Shown piece after piece: positions 8,150 through 16,549 of a DNA stretch of 59,821 nucleotides (the first letter of the stretch is position 1; each line of letters opens with the position of its first letter). Origin of the DNA: an uncultured Adlercreutzia sp. (GTDB taxonomy: Bacteria > Actinomycetota > Coriobacteriia > Coriobacteriales > Eggerthellaceae); NCBI RefSeq assembly GCF_958431955.1, contig NZ_CAUASN010000017.1:1-59821 (forward strand). Reading direction: 5' to 3'. Below the pieces are notes generated by a model. That model saw only the letters and a list, made by a program, of their open reading frames with translations. It did not search any database and was not told the DNA's origin. Position numbers and translations under genes: made by a program.

Positions 8150-9061
8150 CTACCCGAGCACCTCGGTCGTGGTGGGGTGGCTGCGCTCGTAGTAGCGCAG
8201 GATCTCCTGGGCGGTCTCCTCCACGGCGCGGCCCTCGGTGTGGATGACGATGCACCCGAGCCGCCGCATGAGCGCGCGGGAGGCCTCCAGATCGCGGTAG
8301 ATGTACTCGGGGTCGGCGTAGTTCTTCGCCAGCATGGTGAACTGGCCGCCGCCGTTTTTGCCCGCGGCCTTCTTGATGCGCTTCTGGCGGATGCCGATGA
8401 GCACGTCGGGGCTGATCATCAGGCCGAACAGGCGGGTGCGGTCCACATCGAAGATCTGCGCGGGAGGCTCGGTCGACGGGTCGAGCGGCACGTTGGCCAC
8501 CTTGTAGCCCTGCTGCGACAGGTAGATGGACAGCGGCGTCTTCGAGGAGCGCGACACGCCCAGAAGCACGATGTCGGCCTGGGTGAGGTCCTCGGGCGCG
8601 CGGCCGTCGTCGTGGGCGATGGTGAACTCGATGGCGCTGATGCGGCGGAAGTAGTTGTGGTCCACCACGCGCAGGGCCCCCGGCTCCCCCACCGGCTCCA
8701 TGCCGCTCATGTCCGCGATGGCGTCCACCGCGCTCGTCATGACGTCCACGGCCAGGATGTTGGGGTGCCGCTCGGTGAAGGCCGCCAGCTCGCGGCGGAT
8801 GCCCGCGTCCACGATGGTGTAGAACACGAGGATGCGGTCGTCGCCGTAGGTGCGCTGGTGGTAGGCCACGTGGTCCACCAGGTAGTCGTGCACCTCCTGG
8901 TAGCTCTTGATCTTGGAGAACACCTCGAGCCGGGGGTTGGTGACCCCGAACTGGGCCGCGGCGGCGCGCGCCACCACCTGGGCGGTCTCGCCGATGGAAT
9001 CGGACACCACATGGATGGTGGGCACGCGGGCGGCCCGCTCGTCGGGCGTGTGGTTGTGCAT
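8150..9061 (-). CDS. ppsR: PPDK/PEP-synthase regulatory protein (bifunctional kinase/pyrophosphorylase, DUF299)
   Basis: 303 residues, the full length of the family that phosphorylates (using ADP) and dephosphorylates the Thr next to the catalytic His of PPDK or PEP synthase. Visible motifs are the N-terminal HVVSDSIGETAQVVARAA (17-34) and the P-loop-like GVSRSSKTP (168-176). The start ATG is 1 bp beyond the glyS stop codon, so it is translationally linked to glyS. The convergence of the gene pair (regulator immediately before ppdK, whose Thr476-Ser-His478 site is intact) makes PPDK the likely target. Whether it favours PPDK or PEP synthase cannot be read from sequence alone; no PEP synthase is in the window. 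Confidence 0.93.
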   Translation of the reverse strand: MHNHTPDERAARVPTIHVVSDSIGETAQVVARAAAAQFGVTNPRLEVFSKIKSYQEVHDYLVDHVAYHQRTYGDDRILVFYTIVDAGIRRELAAFTERHPNILAVDVMTSAVDAIADMSGMEPVGEPGALRVVDHNYFRRISAIEFTIAHDDGRAPEDLTQADIVLLGVSRSSKTPLSIYLSQQGYKVANVPLDPSTEPPAQIFDVDRTRLFGLMISPDVLIGIRQKRIKKAAGKNGGGQFTMLAKNYADPEYIYRDLEASRALMRRLGCIVIHTEGRAVEETAQEILRYYERSHPTTTEVLG

Positions 9062-9062
9062 G

Positions 9063-11150
9063 CTACTTCTTCGCCATCTGGCCGAAGTCGGCCACATGCG
9101 AGAACACGTTGGCGAAGCGGTTCAGGAGCTTCAGGCGGTTCGCGCGCACCTCGGCGTCCTCGTCCATGACCATGGTGGTCTCGAAGAAGCGGTCCACCGG
9201 CGCGCGCAGGGCGGCCAGGGCCGTAAGCGCGTCGGCGAAGCGGTCCTCGCGCAGGGCGGCGGCCACAGCCTCCTCGGCAGCCTCCACGGCACCCGACAGC
9301 TCGCGCTCCACCTCGGTGAGCTCGGCGGTCTTGTAGCCGGTGCCGAGTCCGATCTCGCGCAGGTTGTTGGCGCGGGCGAAGGCGGTGGCCAGATCGGCGA
9401 ACACCTCGGGATCGTGGGTGCGAGCGGCCTCCAGGGCGCGGGCCCGGGCGGCGAGCACCATGGGCTCCTCGATGCCGCAAGCGAGCACCGCGTCGATGGT
9501 GTCGGCCTTCACGCCCGCATCGCGCAGAGCCACCTTCTCGCGGGTGATGAAGAAGTCGATGATCTCGCGGCGCACCGCGGCGTTGTCGAACTCGAGCCCC
9601 GCCTCGCGGTAGATGATGAGCGAGGCGTCGATGGTCTCCACGAGGCTGATGGGAAGCCCCGTCTCCTCCAGGATGGCCAGCACGCCCAAGGCGGCGCGGC
9701 GCAGGGCGAACGGGTCGGAGGAGCCAGTGGGGGCCTGGCCCACGGCGAACAGGCCGCAGATGGTGTCGATCTTGTCGGAGAGCGCCACCACCTGGCCGAT
9801 CACATCGGCGGGAATGGCGTCGCCGGAGAAGCGCGGGCGGTAGTGCTCGGCGATGGCGCGGGCCACCCGCTCGGGCTCGCCGGCCGCGGCAGCGTAGTAG
9901 CTGCCCATGATGCCCTGCACGCTCGTGAACTCCACGACCGCGCCCGTGACCAGGTCGGCCTTGGCCAGGTAGGCGGCGCGGGCGATGTCGCGCATGGCCT
10001 CGCGCTCGATGCCGGCGGCCGTGGTGATGCGGGCCGACAGCTTCACCACGCGGGCGGTCTTGTCGCGCATGGTGCCCAAGGCCTCCTGGAACACCACCTC
10101 GTCCAGGCGCTCCACGTAGTCCTCGAGCGGGCGCTTCAGGTCCTCCTCGTAGAAGAACTTCGCGTCGTAGAGGCGGGCGGCCACCACGCGCTCGTTGCCG
10201 TCGACGATGGTGGCCTCGTGGGCCGGATCGCCGTTGGACACGATGATGAACTGGTTGGTGAGCTTGCCCTCGGCATCGTAGAGCGGGAAGTAGCGCTGGT
10301 GCATGAGCATCGCGTCGACGATGATCTCCTCGGGAACCTTCAAGAACTCCGCGTCGAAGGTGCCGAGCATGGGCGTGGGGTACTCGGAGAGGTTGATGAC
10401 CTCGGCGAGCGTCTTGGCCGGCAGCTCGGCCTTGCAGCCCGTGGCGGCCTCGATGGCGGCCACACCCTCGCGGATGACCTCCTCGCGCTCGGCCTGGGTC
10501 GGCACCACGAAGGCGCCGCGCACCACGTCCACGAGCACGTCGGCCGAGGCCACCTCGTGGGGGCCGGGGGCTAAGAAGCGATGGCCGCGGGTCTCGTTGC
10601 CCGCCTTAAGCCCCGCGTACTCCACGGGCACCACCGTATCGCCGAGCAGGGCCACCATCCAGCGCACCGGGCGCGAGAACATCTCGCTCGTGGTGCCCCA
10701 GCGGCACGACTTCGGCCAGCTGATATCGTCGATCACGCCGCACAGCACCTCGGGCAGAAGCGCGGCGGTGTCCTGGGCGGGCACCTGGCGCACGGCGTAG
10801 ACGTACTCGGTGCCGTTCTCGTCGCGGCGCTCCAGGTCGTCCACGGAAAGCCCCTTGCCGCGGGCGAAGCCCTCGGCGGCCTTGGTGGGTTTGCCCTCCG
10901 CATCGAAGGCGATGGAGACGGCCGGCCCGCGGAAGACCTCCTCCAAGGCCTCGGTGGAGGCGGCCACGTCGGCCACCACGGCGATGAGGCGGCGCGGGCT
11001 CGTGTAGACGGCCACATCCCCATGGGGAATGCGCACGGCGTCGAGCGCTGCGGGCACGAGCTCGGCCAGCTGCTCGGTGGCGCGCTTCAGATCGAAGGCG
11101 GGAATCTCCTCGGTGCCGATCTCGAAGGCGAGGGTTGCAGTGTTCGCCAT
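9063..11150 (-). CDS. glyS: Glycyl-tRNA synthetase beta subunit
   Basis: 695 residues, normal for the bacterial alpha2beta2 enzyme. The beta subunit binds tRNA-Gly and contains an HD-like region and a C-terminal anticodon-binding DALR domain. The N terminus is characteristic (ATLAFEIGTEEIPAFDLKRA); internal family sequence includes MLMHQRYFPLYDAEGKL and the C-terminal half ends in a helical DALR-like region (NRLKLLNRFANVFSHVADF). It begins 1 bp after the glyQ stop and ends 1 bp before ppsR, so glyQ-glyS-ppsR are tightly packed. Confidence 0.96.
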   Translation of the reverse strand: MANTATLAFEIGTEEIPAFDLKRATEQLAELVPAALDAVRIPHGDVAVYTSPRRLIAVVADVAASTEALEEVFRGPAVSIAFDAEGKPTKAAEGFARGKGLSVDDLERRDENGTEYVYAVRQVPAQDTAALLPEVLCGVIDDISWPKSCRWGTTSEMFSRPVRWMVALLGDTVVPVEYAGLKAGNETRGHRFLAPGPHEVASADVLVDVVRGAFVVPTQAEREEVIREGVAAIEAATGCKAELPAKTLAEVINLSEYPTPMLGTFDAEFLKVPEEIIVDAMLMHQRYFPLYDAEGKLTNQFIIVSNGDPAHEATIVDGNERVVAARLYDAKFFYEEDLKRPLEDYVERLDEVVFQEALGTMRDKTARVVKLSARITTAAGIEREAMRDIARAAYLAKADLVTGAVVEFTSVQGIMGSYYAAAAGEPERVARAIAEHYRPRFSGDAIPADVIGQVVALSDKIDTICGLFAVGQAPTGSSDPFALRRAALGVLAILEETGLPISLVETIDASLIIYREAGLEFDNAAVRREIIDFFITREKVALRDAGVKADTIDAVLACGIEEPMVLAARARALEAARTHDPEVFADLATAFARANNLREIGLGTGYKTAELTEVERELSGAVEAAEEAVAAALREDRFADALTALAALRAPVDRFFETTMVMDEDAEVRANRLKLLNRFANVFSHVADFGQMAKK

Positions 11151-11151
11151 C

Positions 11152-12096
11152 TTAGGCCTCCTCGTCGGTCGTCTCGAATACTTCCACGTCCATGCCCACG
11201 ACGTTCTTCATGTACGAGGCGCAGCAGGCCTTGGCGAGCGTGCGCACGCGCAGGATGTAGGCCATGCGCTCGGTGGCCGAGATGACCCCGCGCGCATCGA
11301 GCAGGTTGAAGGCGTGGCAGCACTTCAGCACCGAGTCGTAGGCCGGCAGCGGCAGGTCGGCGCGCAGGGTGCGCAGGCACTCGGCCTCGCGGTCGGCGAA
11401 CTCCTGGAAGAGGAACTCGGTGTCGGCCACCTCGAAGTTGTAGGCGGAGTACTCGCGCTCGTTCTCCAGGTACACGTCGCCGTAGGTGAAGGTGACGCCG
11501 TCGTCGCCGCGGGCCCACACGATGTCGTACATGTTGTCCACGCCCTGGACGAACATGGTCAAACGCTCCAGGCCGTAGGCGATCTCCACGGGCACGGGGT
11601 TGCACTCGAAGCCGCCCACCTGCTGGAAGTAGGTGAACTGGGTGACCTCCATGCCGTCGATCCACACCTCCCAGCCGAGGCCCCAGGCGCCGAGCGTCGG
11701 GCTTTCCCAGTCGTCTTCCACGAAGCGCACGTCGTGGGCGGCGACATCGATGCCGATGGCCTCGAGGCTGCCCAGATACAGATCCTGGATGTTATCCGGC
11801 GAGGGCTTGATGAGCACCTGGAACTGGTAGTAGAACTGCCCGCGGTTGGGGTTCTCGCCGTAACGGCCATCGGTGGGACGGCGGCAGCCCTGCACGTAGC
11901 AGGTGCGCCACGTATCCGGGCCCAGCGAGCGCAGCGTGGTGGCCGGGGCGTTGGTGCCGGCGCCCACCTCGTTGTCGTAGGGCTGCAGCACCACGCATCC
12001 GACGGACGCCCAGTACCGCTGCAGGTTCATGATGACGTCTTGGAACGTGGGGGGCAGCTTCTCCTGCCCTGCCGGGGCCTTGGCTTGCGAACTCAT
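11152..12096 (-). CDS. glyQ: Glycyl-tRNA synthetase alpha subunit
   Basis: 314 residues. This is the class II catalytic subunit that forms glycyl-adenylate. Diagnostic segments are FQDVIMNLQRYWASVGCVV, QPYDNEVGAGT, YVQGCRRPTDGRYGENPNR and WEVWIDGMEVTQFTYFQQ. Its start has an excellent ribosome binding site (AAGGAG, 6 bp from ATG). The gene lies 63 bp after lepB and may be transcribed with the rpsP cluster or from its own promoter in that gap; no clear promoter was seen there. Confidence 0.97.
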   Translation of the reverse strand: MSSQAKAPAGQEKLPPTFQDVIMNLQRYWASVGCVVLQPYDNEVGAGTNAPATTLRSLGPDTWRTCYVQGCRRPTDGRYGENPNRGQFYYQFQVLIKPSPDNIQDLYLGSLEAIGIDVAAHDVRFVEDDWESPTLGAWGLGWEVWIDGMEVTQFTYFQQVGGFECNPVPVEIAYGLERLTMFVQGVDNMYDIVWARGDDGVTFTYGDVYLENEREYSAYNFEVADTEFLFQEFADREAECLRTLRADLPLPAYDSVLKCCHAFNLLDARGVISATERMAYILRVRTLAKACCASYMKNVVGMDVEVFETTDEEA

Positions 12097-12159
12097 GGCT
12101 CTCCTTCTTCGGTCGGTTGCGCGGAACGGGTGCGACGGGCGGCGCGGGGCGGCTCGCCC

Positions 12160-12783
12160 CTAGAGCACCCCCACGTCGTTCAGCGGCCAGTAGATGAATA
12201 TCGCCTTCCCGGTGACGGTCGACTCGTCGATCGCCCCGAAATAGCGGGAATCCTGGGAATTGGTGCGGTTGTCCCCCATCACCCACAGGCCGCCCTCGGG
12301 CACCGTGTAGGGATAGGTGATCTCCTCGTCGTAGTAGGTGGAAAGCGGCAGCGACGGCTCGCCGCGCGTGTAGGGCTCGTCGAGCTGCACGCCGTCGACG
12401 TAGACGCGCCCGTCGCGCAAATCGACGGTCTGGCCGCCCGTGGCGATGACGCGCTTGATGAGGATGCGCCCGGCATGATCGACGTCCGGGTCCTCGAAGG
12501 TGACGATGTCGCCGTAGGCCGGCTCGCTCGTGTAGTAGGTGATCTTCTCGGAGAAGACCATGTCGCCGGGCATGATGGTGGCCTCCATGGACCCCGAGGG
12601 GATCTCGTAGGCCTGGAAGACGAAGGTGCGCAGGCCCCACGACAGGACGATGACCATGGCGATGAGCCCGAGCACGCTGATGAGCGTGCGCAGAAAGCCG
12701 GCGGGACGGCTGGGACGCTGCTGATAGGCGGCGTAGTCGCTCTCGTACATGGCTTGTGCGGCCCCTTCCTGCGGCATGAACAT
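12160..12783 (-). CDS. lepB: Signal peptidase I
   Basis: 207 residues; the serine/lysine protease that removes signal peptides at the outer face of the membrane. One transmembrane segment (about 32-50) precedes the catalytic domain. Box B is IPSGSMEATIMPGD with nucleophile Ser65; box D is RILIKRVIATGG with general base Lys110; box E is GDNRTNSQDSRYFG. It starts 11 bp after trmD, within the rpsP cluster. The first ATG (12783) has a weak ribosome binding site. An ATG 11 codons inside (12750) has an AAGGGG 11 bp upstream and could be the true start; both keep the membrane anchor. Confidence 0.93.
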   Translation of the reverse strand: MFMPQEGAAQAMYESDYAAYQQRPSRPAGFLRTLISVLGLIAMVIVLSWGLRTFVFQAYEIPSGSMEATIMPGDMVFSEKITYYTSEPAYGDIVTFEDPDVDHAGRILIKRVIATGGQTVDLRDGRVYVDGVQLDEPYTRGEPSLPLSTYYDEEITYPYTVPEGGLWVMGDNRTNSQDSRYFGAIDESTVTGKAIFIYWPLNDVGVL

Positions 12784-12794
12784 ACGGTGAAAGG

Positions 12795-13556
12795 CTATGA
12801 TACCCCTTCGCCCGCGCTTGCCGCGCCGGGTTCGCGAGACAACAGAAATTTCTGGTCAGCGGGGGTGAGGCGTCCGGACGCCTCGAAGGCCGCCAGCAGG
12901 TCGGGGCGGCCGTCGGCCGTGCGCGCGAGGCTCTGCTCGCGCCGCCAGCGGGCCACCGCGGCGTGGTTGCCCGACAAAAGCACCGCCGGCACCTCCATGC
13001 CGCGGAAGTTCGCCGGGCGCGTGTACTGCGGGTACTCCAGAAGGCCGCTCGTGAACGACTCGTCGATGGGCCCCTCGGCCGCGCCCAGCACGCCCGGCAG
13101 CTTGCGCACCACCGCGTCGATGACCACCATGGAGGCGAGCTCGCCGGAGGTGAGCACGTAGTCGCCGAGCGAGATAACGTGATCGGCCAGGGAGTACACG
13201 CGCTCGTCGATGCCCTCGTAGTGGCCGCAGATGAACAGCAGGCGGTCGGCGGCCGCCAGCTCGGTGGCGTAGGCGTCGTCGAAGGTGCGGCCCTGCGGCG
13301 CGAGGAAAACGATCTGGGGGGACTCTTCCCCCGCAATGGCCTCCACGGCCTCGAAGATGGGCTCGCACTTCATGACGAGGCCGGCCCCTCCCCCGTAGGG
13401 GTCGTCGTCGGTGGTGCGGTGGCGGTCGTGGGTCCAGTCGCGCAGATCGTGGGCGCGGAAATCGAGGATACCCTTCTCCTGGGCGCGCTTCATCATGGAC
13501 TCGCCCATGACCGAGTCGTACATATGGGGAAACGTCGAGAGGGTTTCGATGAGCAT
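12795..13556 (-). CDS. trmD: tRNA (guanine37-N1)-methyltransferase
   Basis: 253 residues. TrmD methylates G37 next to the anticodon of tRNAs reading CNN codons, preventing +1 frameshifts. Typical sequence is present: N-terminal IETLSTFPHMYDSVMGESMMKRAQ, DDDPYGGGAGLVMKCEPIF, the SPOUT knot regions FLAPQGRTFDD, CGHYEGIDERV, ISLGDYVLTSGE, and ARPANFRG-like DNA-binding linkers. The start at 13556 gives the standard N terminus. It follows rimM with a 77-bp overlap of reading frames (the rimM stop is at 13634, 77 bp before the trmD start), i.e. a normal gap, in the conserved order rpsP-khpA-rimM-trmD. Confidence 0.95.
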   Translation of the reverse strand: MLIETLSTFPHMYDSVMGESMMKRAQEKGILDFRAHDLRDWTHDRHRTTDDDPYGGGAGLVMKCEPIFEAVEAIAGEESPQIVFLAPQGRTFDDAYATELAAADRLLFICGHYEGIDERVYSLADHVISLGDYVLTSGELASMVVIDAVVRKLPGVLGAAEGPIDESFTSGLLEYPQYTRPANFRGMEVPAVLLSGNHAAVARWRREQSLARTADGRPDLLAAFEASGRLTPADQKFLLSREPGAASAGEGVS

Positions 13557-13633
13557 GGCACGAATCCGTTCGTTGCGGGCGATGGGAAAGCGAGGGGCGA
13601 AAGCGCGGCGGCCGGGCGAAAGCGCGCGGGCCG

Positions 13634-14158
13634 CTACAAATCCAGAAGCCCGTCGGGGCAGGACAGGCGGATGAGGCGGGCGTCCTCGTCCACCGCTTCC
13701 ACGAACTCGTTCACGAGCGGCACGAGGGTCTCGCGGCCGTCGGGTCGGCGCACCACGAGCAGAGGCTGCATGGCCCGGTCGTCCAGCGCGGCCACTTCGC
13801 CCACAAAGCCGGCGCGCGCGTCTTCCACGCGCCAGCCCTCCCAGTCGGGAAGGTCGTCTCCGTCCTCGAGGAGGGAGAGGTCCACGTCGGCCTCGCGCAC
13901 AAGACACCGGCAGCCGGCGATGCGCTCGGCCACGTCCAAGTCGGGCACCTCGTCGAAGGTCACGAGGGCCTCGGCCTCGCCCATCTCGGCCACCGAGGCC
14001 ACGCGCACGCGGCGCGGGGCGTCGAGCACCGGGGGCACGAGGGCCACTTCCAGCCCAGGGTACAGCAAAACGGGAAGGCCCGACGCACCTCGTGCGACGA
14101 GCCCTCCGTTCAGGTTCTTCGTTTTCGCCAGATAGGCGATGTCACACCAACCGCGCAT
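13634..14158 (-). CDS. rimM: Ribosome maturation factor RimM
   Basis: 174 residues. RimM binds S19 and helps mature the 30S head domain. It has the two-part layout of the family: an N-terminal beta-barrel beginning with the AYLAKTKNLNGGLVARGA segment (normally 'vG.I.kpHGlkGEv') and a C-terminal PRC-barrel (VEDARAGFVGEVAALDD, LLVVRRPDGRETLVPLV, FVEAVDEDARLIRL). The N-terminal half is divergent, so the identification leans on the PRC-barrel and on position between khpA and trmD. Its start abuts the khpA stop exactly. Confidence 0.88.
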   Translation of the reverse strand: MRGWCDIAYLAKTKNLNGGLVARGASGLPVLLYPGLEVALVPPVLDAPRRVRVASVAEMGEAEALVTFDEVPDLDVAERIAGCRCLVREADVDLSLLEDGDDLPDWEGWRVEDARAGFVGEVAALDDRAMQPLLVVRRPDGRETLVPLVNEFVEAVDEDARLIRLSCPDGLLDL

Positions 14159-14413
14159 TTAATCGATGAGCTCCACCTCGACGAGCTTGCCCGAGCGCGA
14201 AGCTGCGGCGCGGGCCAGCGTGCGGATGGCCTTGATGACGCGGCCCTGGCGGCCGATGACCTTGCCGGCATCGCCCTCGGCGACCCGGATCTCGATAATC
14301 ACGCCGCCGTCCTCGGCCTCGACGGAGGACACTTCCAGCGCGTCGGGCTCGTCGACCAGCGGGCGAACGATGGAATCGACCAGGCCGGCCAGATCTTCCG
14401 TCAGATCGGCCAT
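14159..14413 (-). CDS. khpA: KH-domain RNA-binding protein KhpA
   Basis: 84 residues with a single type II KH domain; the GxxG loop is in GKVIGRQGRVIKAIRTLARAA, preceded by VIIEIRVAEGDA. KhpA proteins form dimers or pair with KhpB/Jag and bind many RNAs; several Gram-positive bacteria use them in cell-division control. It sits 4 bp after rpsP and abuts rimM, the usual place. No second RNA-binding domain is present. Confidence 0.93.
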   Translation of the reverse strand: MADLTEDLAGLVDSIVRPLVDEPDALEVSSVEAEDGGVIIEIRVAEGDAGKVIGRQGRVIKAIRTLARAAASRSGKLVEVELID

Positions 14414-14417
14414 GGCG

Positions 14418-14663
14418 TTAGGCGTTCTCGCGGGCGGCCTTATACAGGCGCTCCACCGTGTCGGTGGGCTGGGCGCCGTTGGCCAGCCACTTCTCCATCT
14501 TCTCCATGTCGAACTGGATGAGGTGCGGATGGCAGCAGGGGTTGTAGCGGCCCACCTCCTCGATGAAGCGGCCGTCGCGCGGGGCGCGGGAATCGGCGGC
14601 GACGATGCGGTAGTACGGGCGCTTCTTGGCGCCGTGGCGGGCGAGGCGAATCTTGACTGCCAT
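14418..14663 (-). CDS. rpsP: 30S ribosomal protein S16
   Basis: 81 residues, normal length. The typical S16 sequence is clear: MAVKIRLARHGAKKRPYYRI, VVADSRAPRDGRFIEEVGRYNP, and the C-terminal helix QPTDTVERLYKAA. The start codon has AGAAGGAG upstream. It is the first gene of the rpsP-khpA-rimM-trmD-lepB cluster and has its own good promoter (14744-14772) whose -35 lies in the end of the upstream transporter gene. Confidence 0.98.
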   Translation of the reverse strand: MAVKIRLARHGAKKRPYYRIVAADSRAPRDGRFIEEVGRYNPCCHPHLIQFDMEKMEKWLANGAQPTDTVERLYKAARENA

Positions 14664-14705
14664 GAAATGGAACTCCTTCTACAACTGATACTTCTCTATA
14701 CGCAA

Positions 14706-14772
14706 GCACTGCTCGCACAGTGCGGCGAAAACAGCAGTTGCTTATATTACGGCTTAACGGCGTGTTTGACAA
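14706..14772 (-). promoter_or_regulatory. Promoter and leader hairpin of the rpsP operon
   Basis: The minus strand has -35 TTGTCA (complement of 14767-14772), a 17-bp spacer and -10 TAATAT (14744-14749). A GCACTG/CAGTGC hairpin (14706-14723) follows in the leader about 45 bp before the rpsP start. The -35 overlaps the 3' end of the preceding ABC transporter gene, so this promoter separates ribosomal expression from the transporter operon. Confidence 0.7.
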
Positions 14773-15410
14773 GCGTTCGTCCACGAACTATCCACGGACG
14801 GCGCGACCGCCGGCCCCAGCCCCACCTGCCGGGTGGCGATGCGGGCGGCCAGGGCGGCGGAATGGGTGGTGAAGATGAGGCCCAGCCCGCGAGCCTCGGC
14901 TTCCGCGAGGAGGGCGTGCCAGATCTGGGCCTGGGTGAGGGCGTCGAGCATGGTGGAGATCTCGTCGGCGATGAGGTAGCGGGGGCCCGCGGCCAGGGCG
15001 CGCACGATGCAGAAGCGCTGCAACTCGCCGCCGGAGAGCTCGTGGGGGTAGCGGGCGAGCCAGCGATCCTGGACGCCGAAGGCCTCGCGCAGGCGGGCGA
15101 GCTCCGCTTCGTCGGCCGAGGCCTCGGCGAGCATGGCGGCCATGCGCCGGCGCGGGTCGACGGCGCGTTCGGGATGCTGGCCGATGAGCTGCACGGGGCT
15201 CGTTCCCCGCTTGGGAAGCGGCGCTCCGTCAACGCGCACCTCGCCGGCCCGGGGCCGCGCGTAACCCGCGAGGATGCGGGCCAGCGTGGTCTTGCCGGCG
15301 CCGGAGGGGGCGACGATTTGCACGCGCTCGCCGGCCTCCACCGTAAGGCTCAGATTCTGGAAGATGACACGGCCGTCGAAGGCGGCCGCGAGATTTCGGG
15401 CTTCTAGCAT
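14754..15410 (-). CDS. ABC transporter ATP-binding protein, second ATPase of nickel/peptide-type importer (NikE/DppF-like)
   Basis: 218 residues. Walker A is APSGAGKT (from VQIVAPSGAGKTTLARIL), the signature is ELSGGELQRFCIVRALA, Walker B is RYLIADEISTMLD and the H-loop is FTTHSAA. It is shorter than most DppF/NikE proteins (about 260-330), lacking the C-terminal oligopeptide-binding extension and having a modest C-terminal end. Its ATG overlaps the stop of the first ATPase by 7 bp (ATGCTAG). It is the last gene of the transporter operon; no terminator follows before the rpsP promoter. Confidence 0.85.
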   Translation of the reverse strand: MLEARNLAAAFDGRVIFQNLSLTVEAGERVQIVAPSGAGKTTLARILAGYARPRAGEVRVDGAPLPKRGTSPVQLIGQHPERAVDPRRRMAAMLAEASADEAELARLREAFGVQDRWLARYPHELSGGELQRFCIVRALAAGPRYLIADEISTMLDALTQAQIWHALLAEAEARGLGLIFTTHSAALAARIATRQVGLGPAVAPSVDSSWTNACQTRR

Positions 15411-16540
15411 GACGCCTCCCCTTCCGCACACGGATCGGCGGCGGCGCCTTCCGCCGGCCGCTCGGGCGGGACGCCCTCTCCCGCAGGCCAGCCGCACGCC
15501 TTCTCCCCTTCCGTCACCGCGAAGCCGTGCTCGGGCAGGGCGTGCCAGAGCTGGCGGGTGAAGGGGTGCACGAGCAGGTCGGGCGAGGCGAAGTTGGCCA
15601 CGGCAGTCTCCTCGAGCACGGTGCCGTCGCGAAACACCGCCACGCGGTCAGCCACGGTGAGGGCGAGCTCGATGTCGTGGGTGATGAGCATCACGCCGCC
15701 GCCCGCATCGGCGAAGGCGCGGAAGTCGGCCAGGGCCTTCGCGGCGAGGGCCGCGTCCAGCCCCGGCGTGGGCTCGTCGGCGATGATGAGCCGGGGCGAC
15801 TCCATGAGCGCGCAGCACAAAAGCACGCGGCGAGCCATGCCGCCGGAAAGCTCGTGGGGGTACAGGCGCGCCACCGACTCGGCCAGACCGTAGCGCTCGA
15901 AGAGCTGCCGGCGGCGCTCGCGGCGACGGGCAGCATCGGCGCGGCGGCCCGCCCCGCGGCCACGGGGCGCTCCTTCCACCTGGCGGCCCACGTGCATGAG
16001 CGGGTCGAGGCTTGCCACCGACTGGGGCACGTACGCAATGCCGCGGCCGCGCTCGGCGGCGAGCGTCGCGGCGTCCATGGGCGCGCCGTCGAACCAGATG
16101 CGGCCGCGCACGAGGGCGTTGGGCTCGAACAGGCCGAGAATCGCATCAGCGAGCAGGGTCTTGCCCGAGCCGGACGCGCCCACCACGGCCACGATCTCCC
16201 CCTCGTGCACCGAGATGGACAGGCTGCGGATGACCTCCACCTCCCGGCGCTGCGCGTCCACGTAGGCCCGGGCGCGGCTTTTCCCCTCCCCTTCCTCGTA
16301 CATGCGGAAGGAGATGGAGAGGTCCTCCACCGTGAGCAGGTGGTGCCCGTGGGCGTGGCGGGAGTCGGCGGCGTGCGAATGGTGATGGTGCACCGGAGAG
16401 GCGGCATGGTCCAGGCGCTCGTGGTCGAAGCACTCGCGGTCCAGGTGCTCGTGGCTGCGCTCGGGATCTTTCGACCCGGCGCGCCCGCCCAAGATGGCGG
16501 CGGGAGCTTCGTTACGCGAGCTGTTGGCAGCTTCGGTCAT
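15404..16540 (-). CDS. ABC transporter ATP-binding protein with His-rich N terminus (NikD/DppD-like)
   Basis: 378 residues. The ATPase core starts near residue 68: Walker A VGASGSGKTLL, signature ELSGGMARRVLLCCAL, Walker B RLIIADEPTPGLDA, H-loop LITHDIELA. Residues 30-67 are remarkably His-rich (13 His in 38, including HHHHSH and HAHGHH). That is unusual for this family and suggests binding or buffering of Ni, Co or Zn ions at the membrane. The family C-terminal segment FTRQLWHALPEHGF is followed by a low-complexity tail. The gene is followed by the second ATPase with overlapping codons and preceded by the permease gene with a 9-bp gap. Confidence 0.88.
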   Translation of the reverse strand: MTEAANSSRNEAPAAILGGRAGSKDPERSHEHLDRECFDHERLDHAASPVHHHHSHAADSRHAHGHHLLTVEDLSISFRMYEEGEGKSRARAYVDAQRREVEVIRSLSISVHEGEIVAVVGASGSGKTLLADAILGLFEPNALVRGRIWFDGAPMDAATLAAERGRGIAYVPQSVASLDPLMHVGRQVEGAPRGRGAGRRADAARRRERRRQLFERYGLAESVARLYPHELSGGMARRVLLCCALMESPRLIIADEPTPGLDAALAAKALADFRAFADAGGGVMLITHDIELALTVADRVAVFRDGTVLEETAVANFASPDLLVHPFTRQLWHALPEHGFAVTEGEKACGWPAGEGVPPERPAEGAAADPCAEGEASC

Positions 16541-16549
16541 ATCCCCCTC

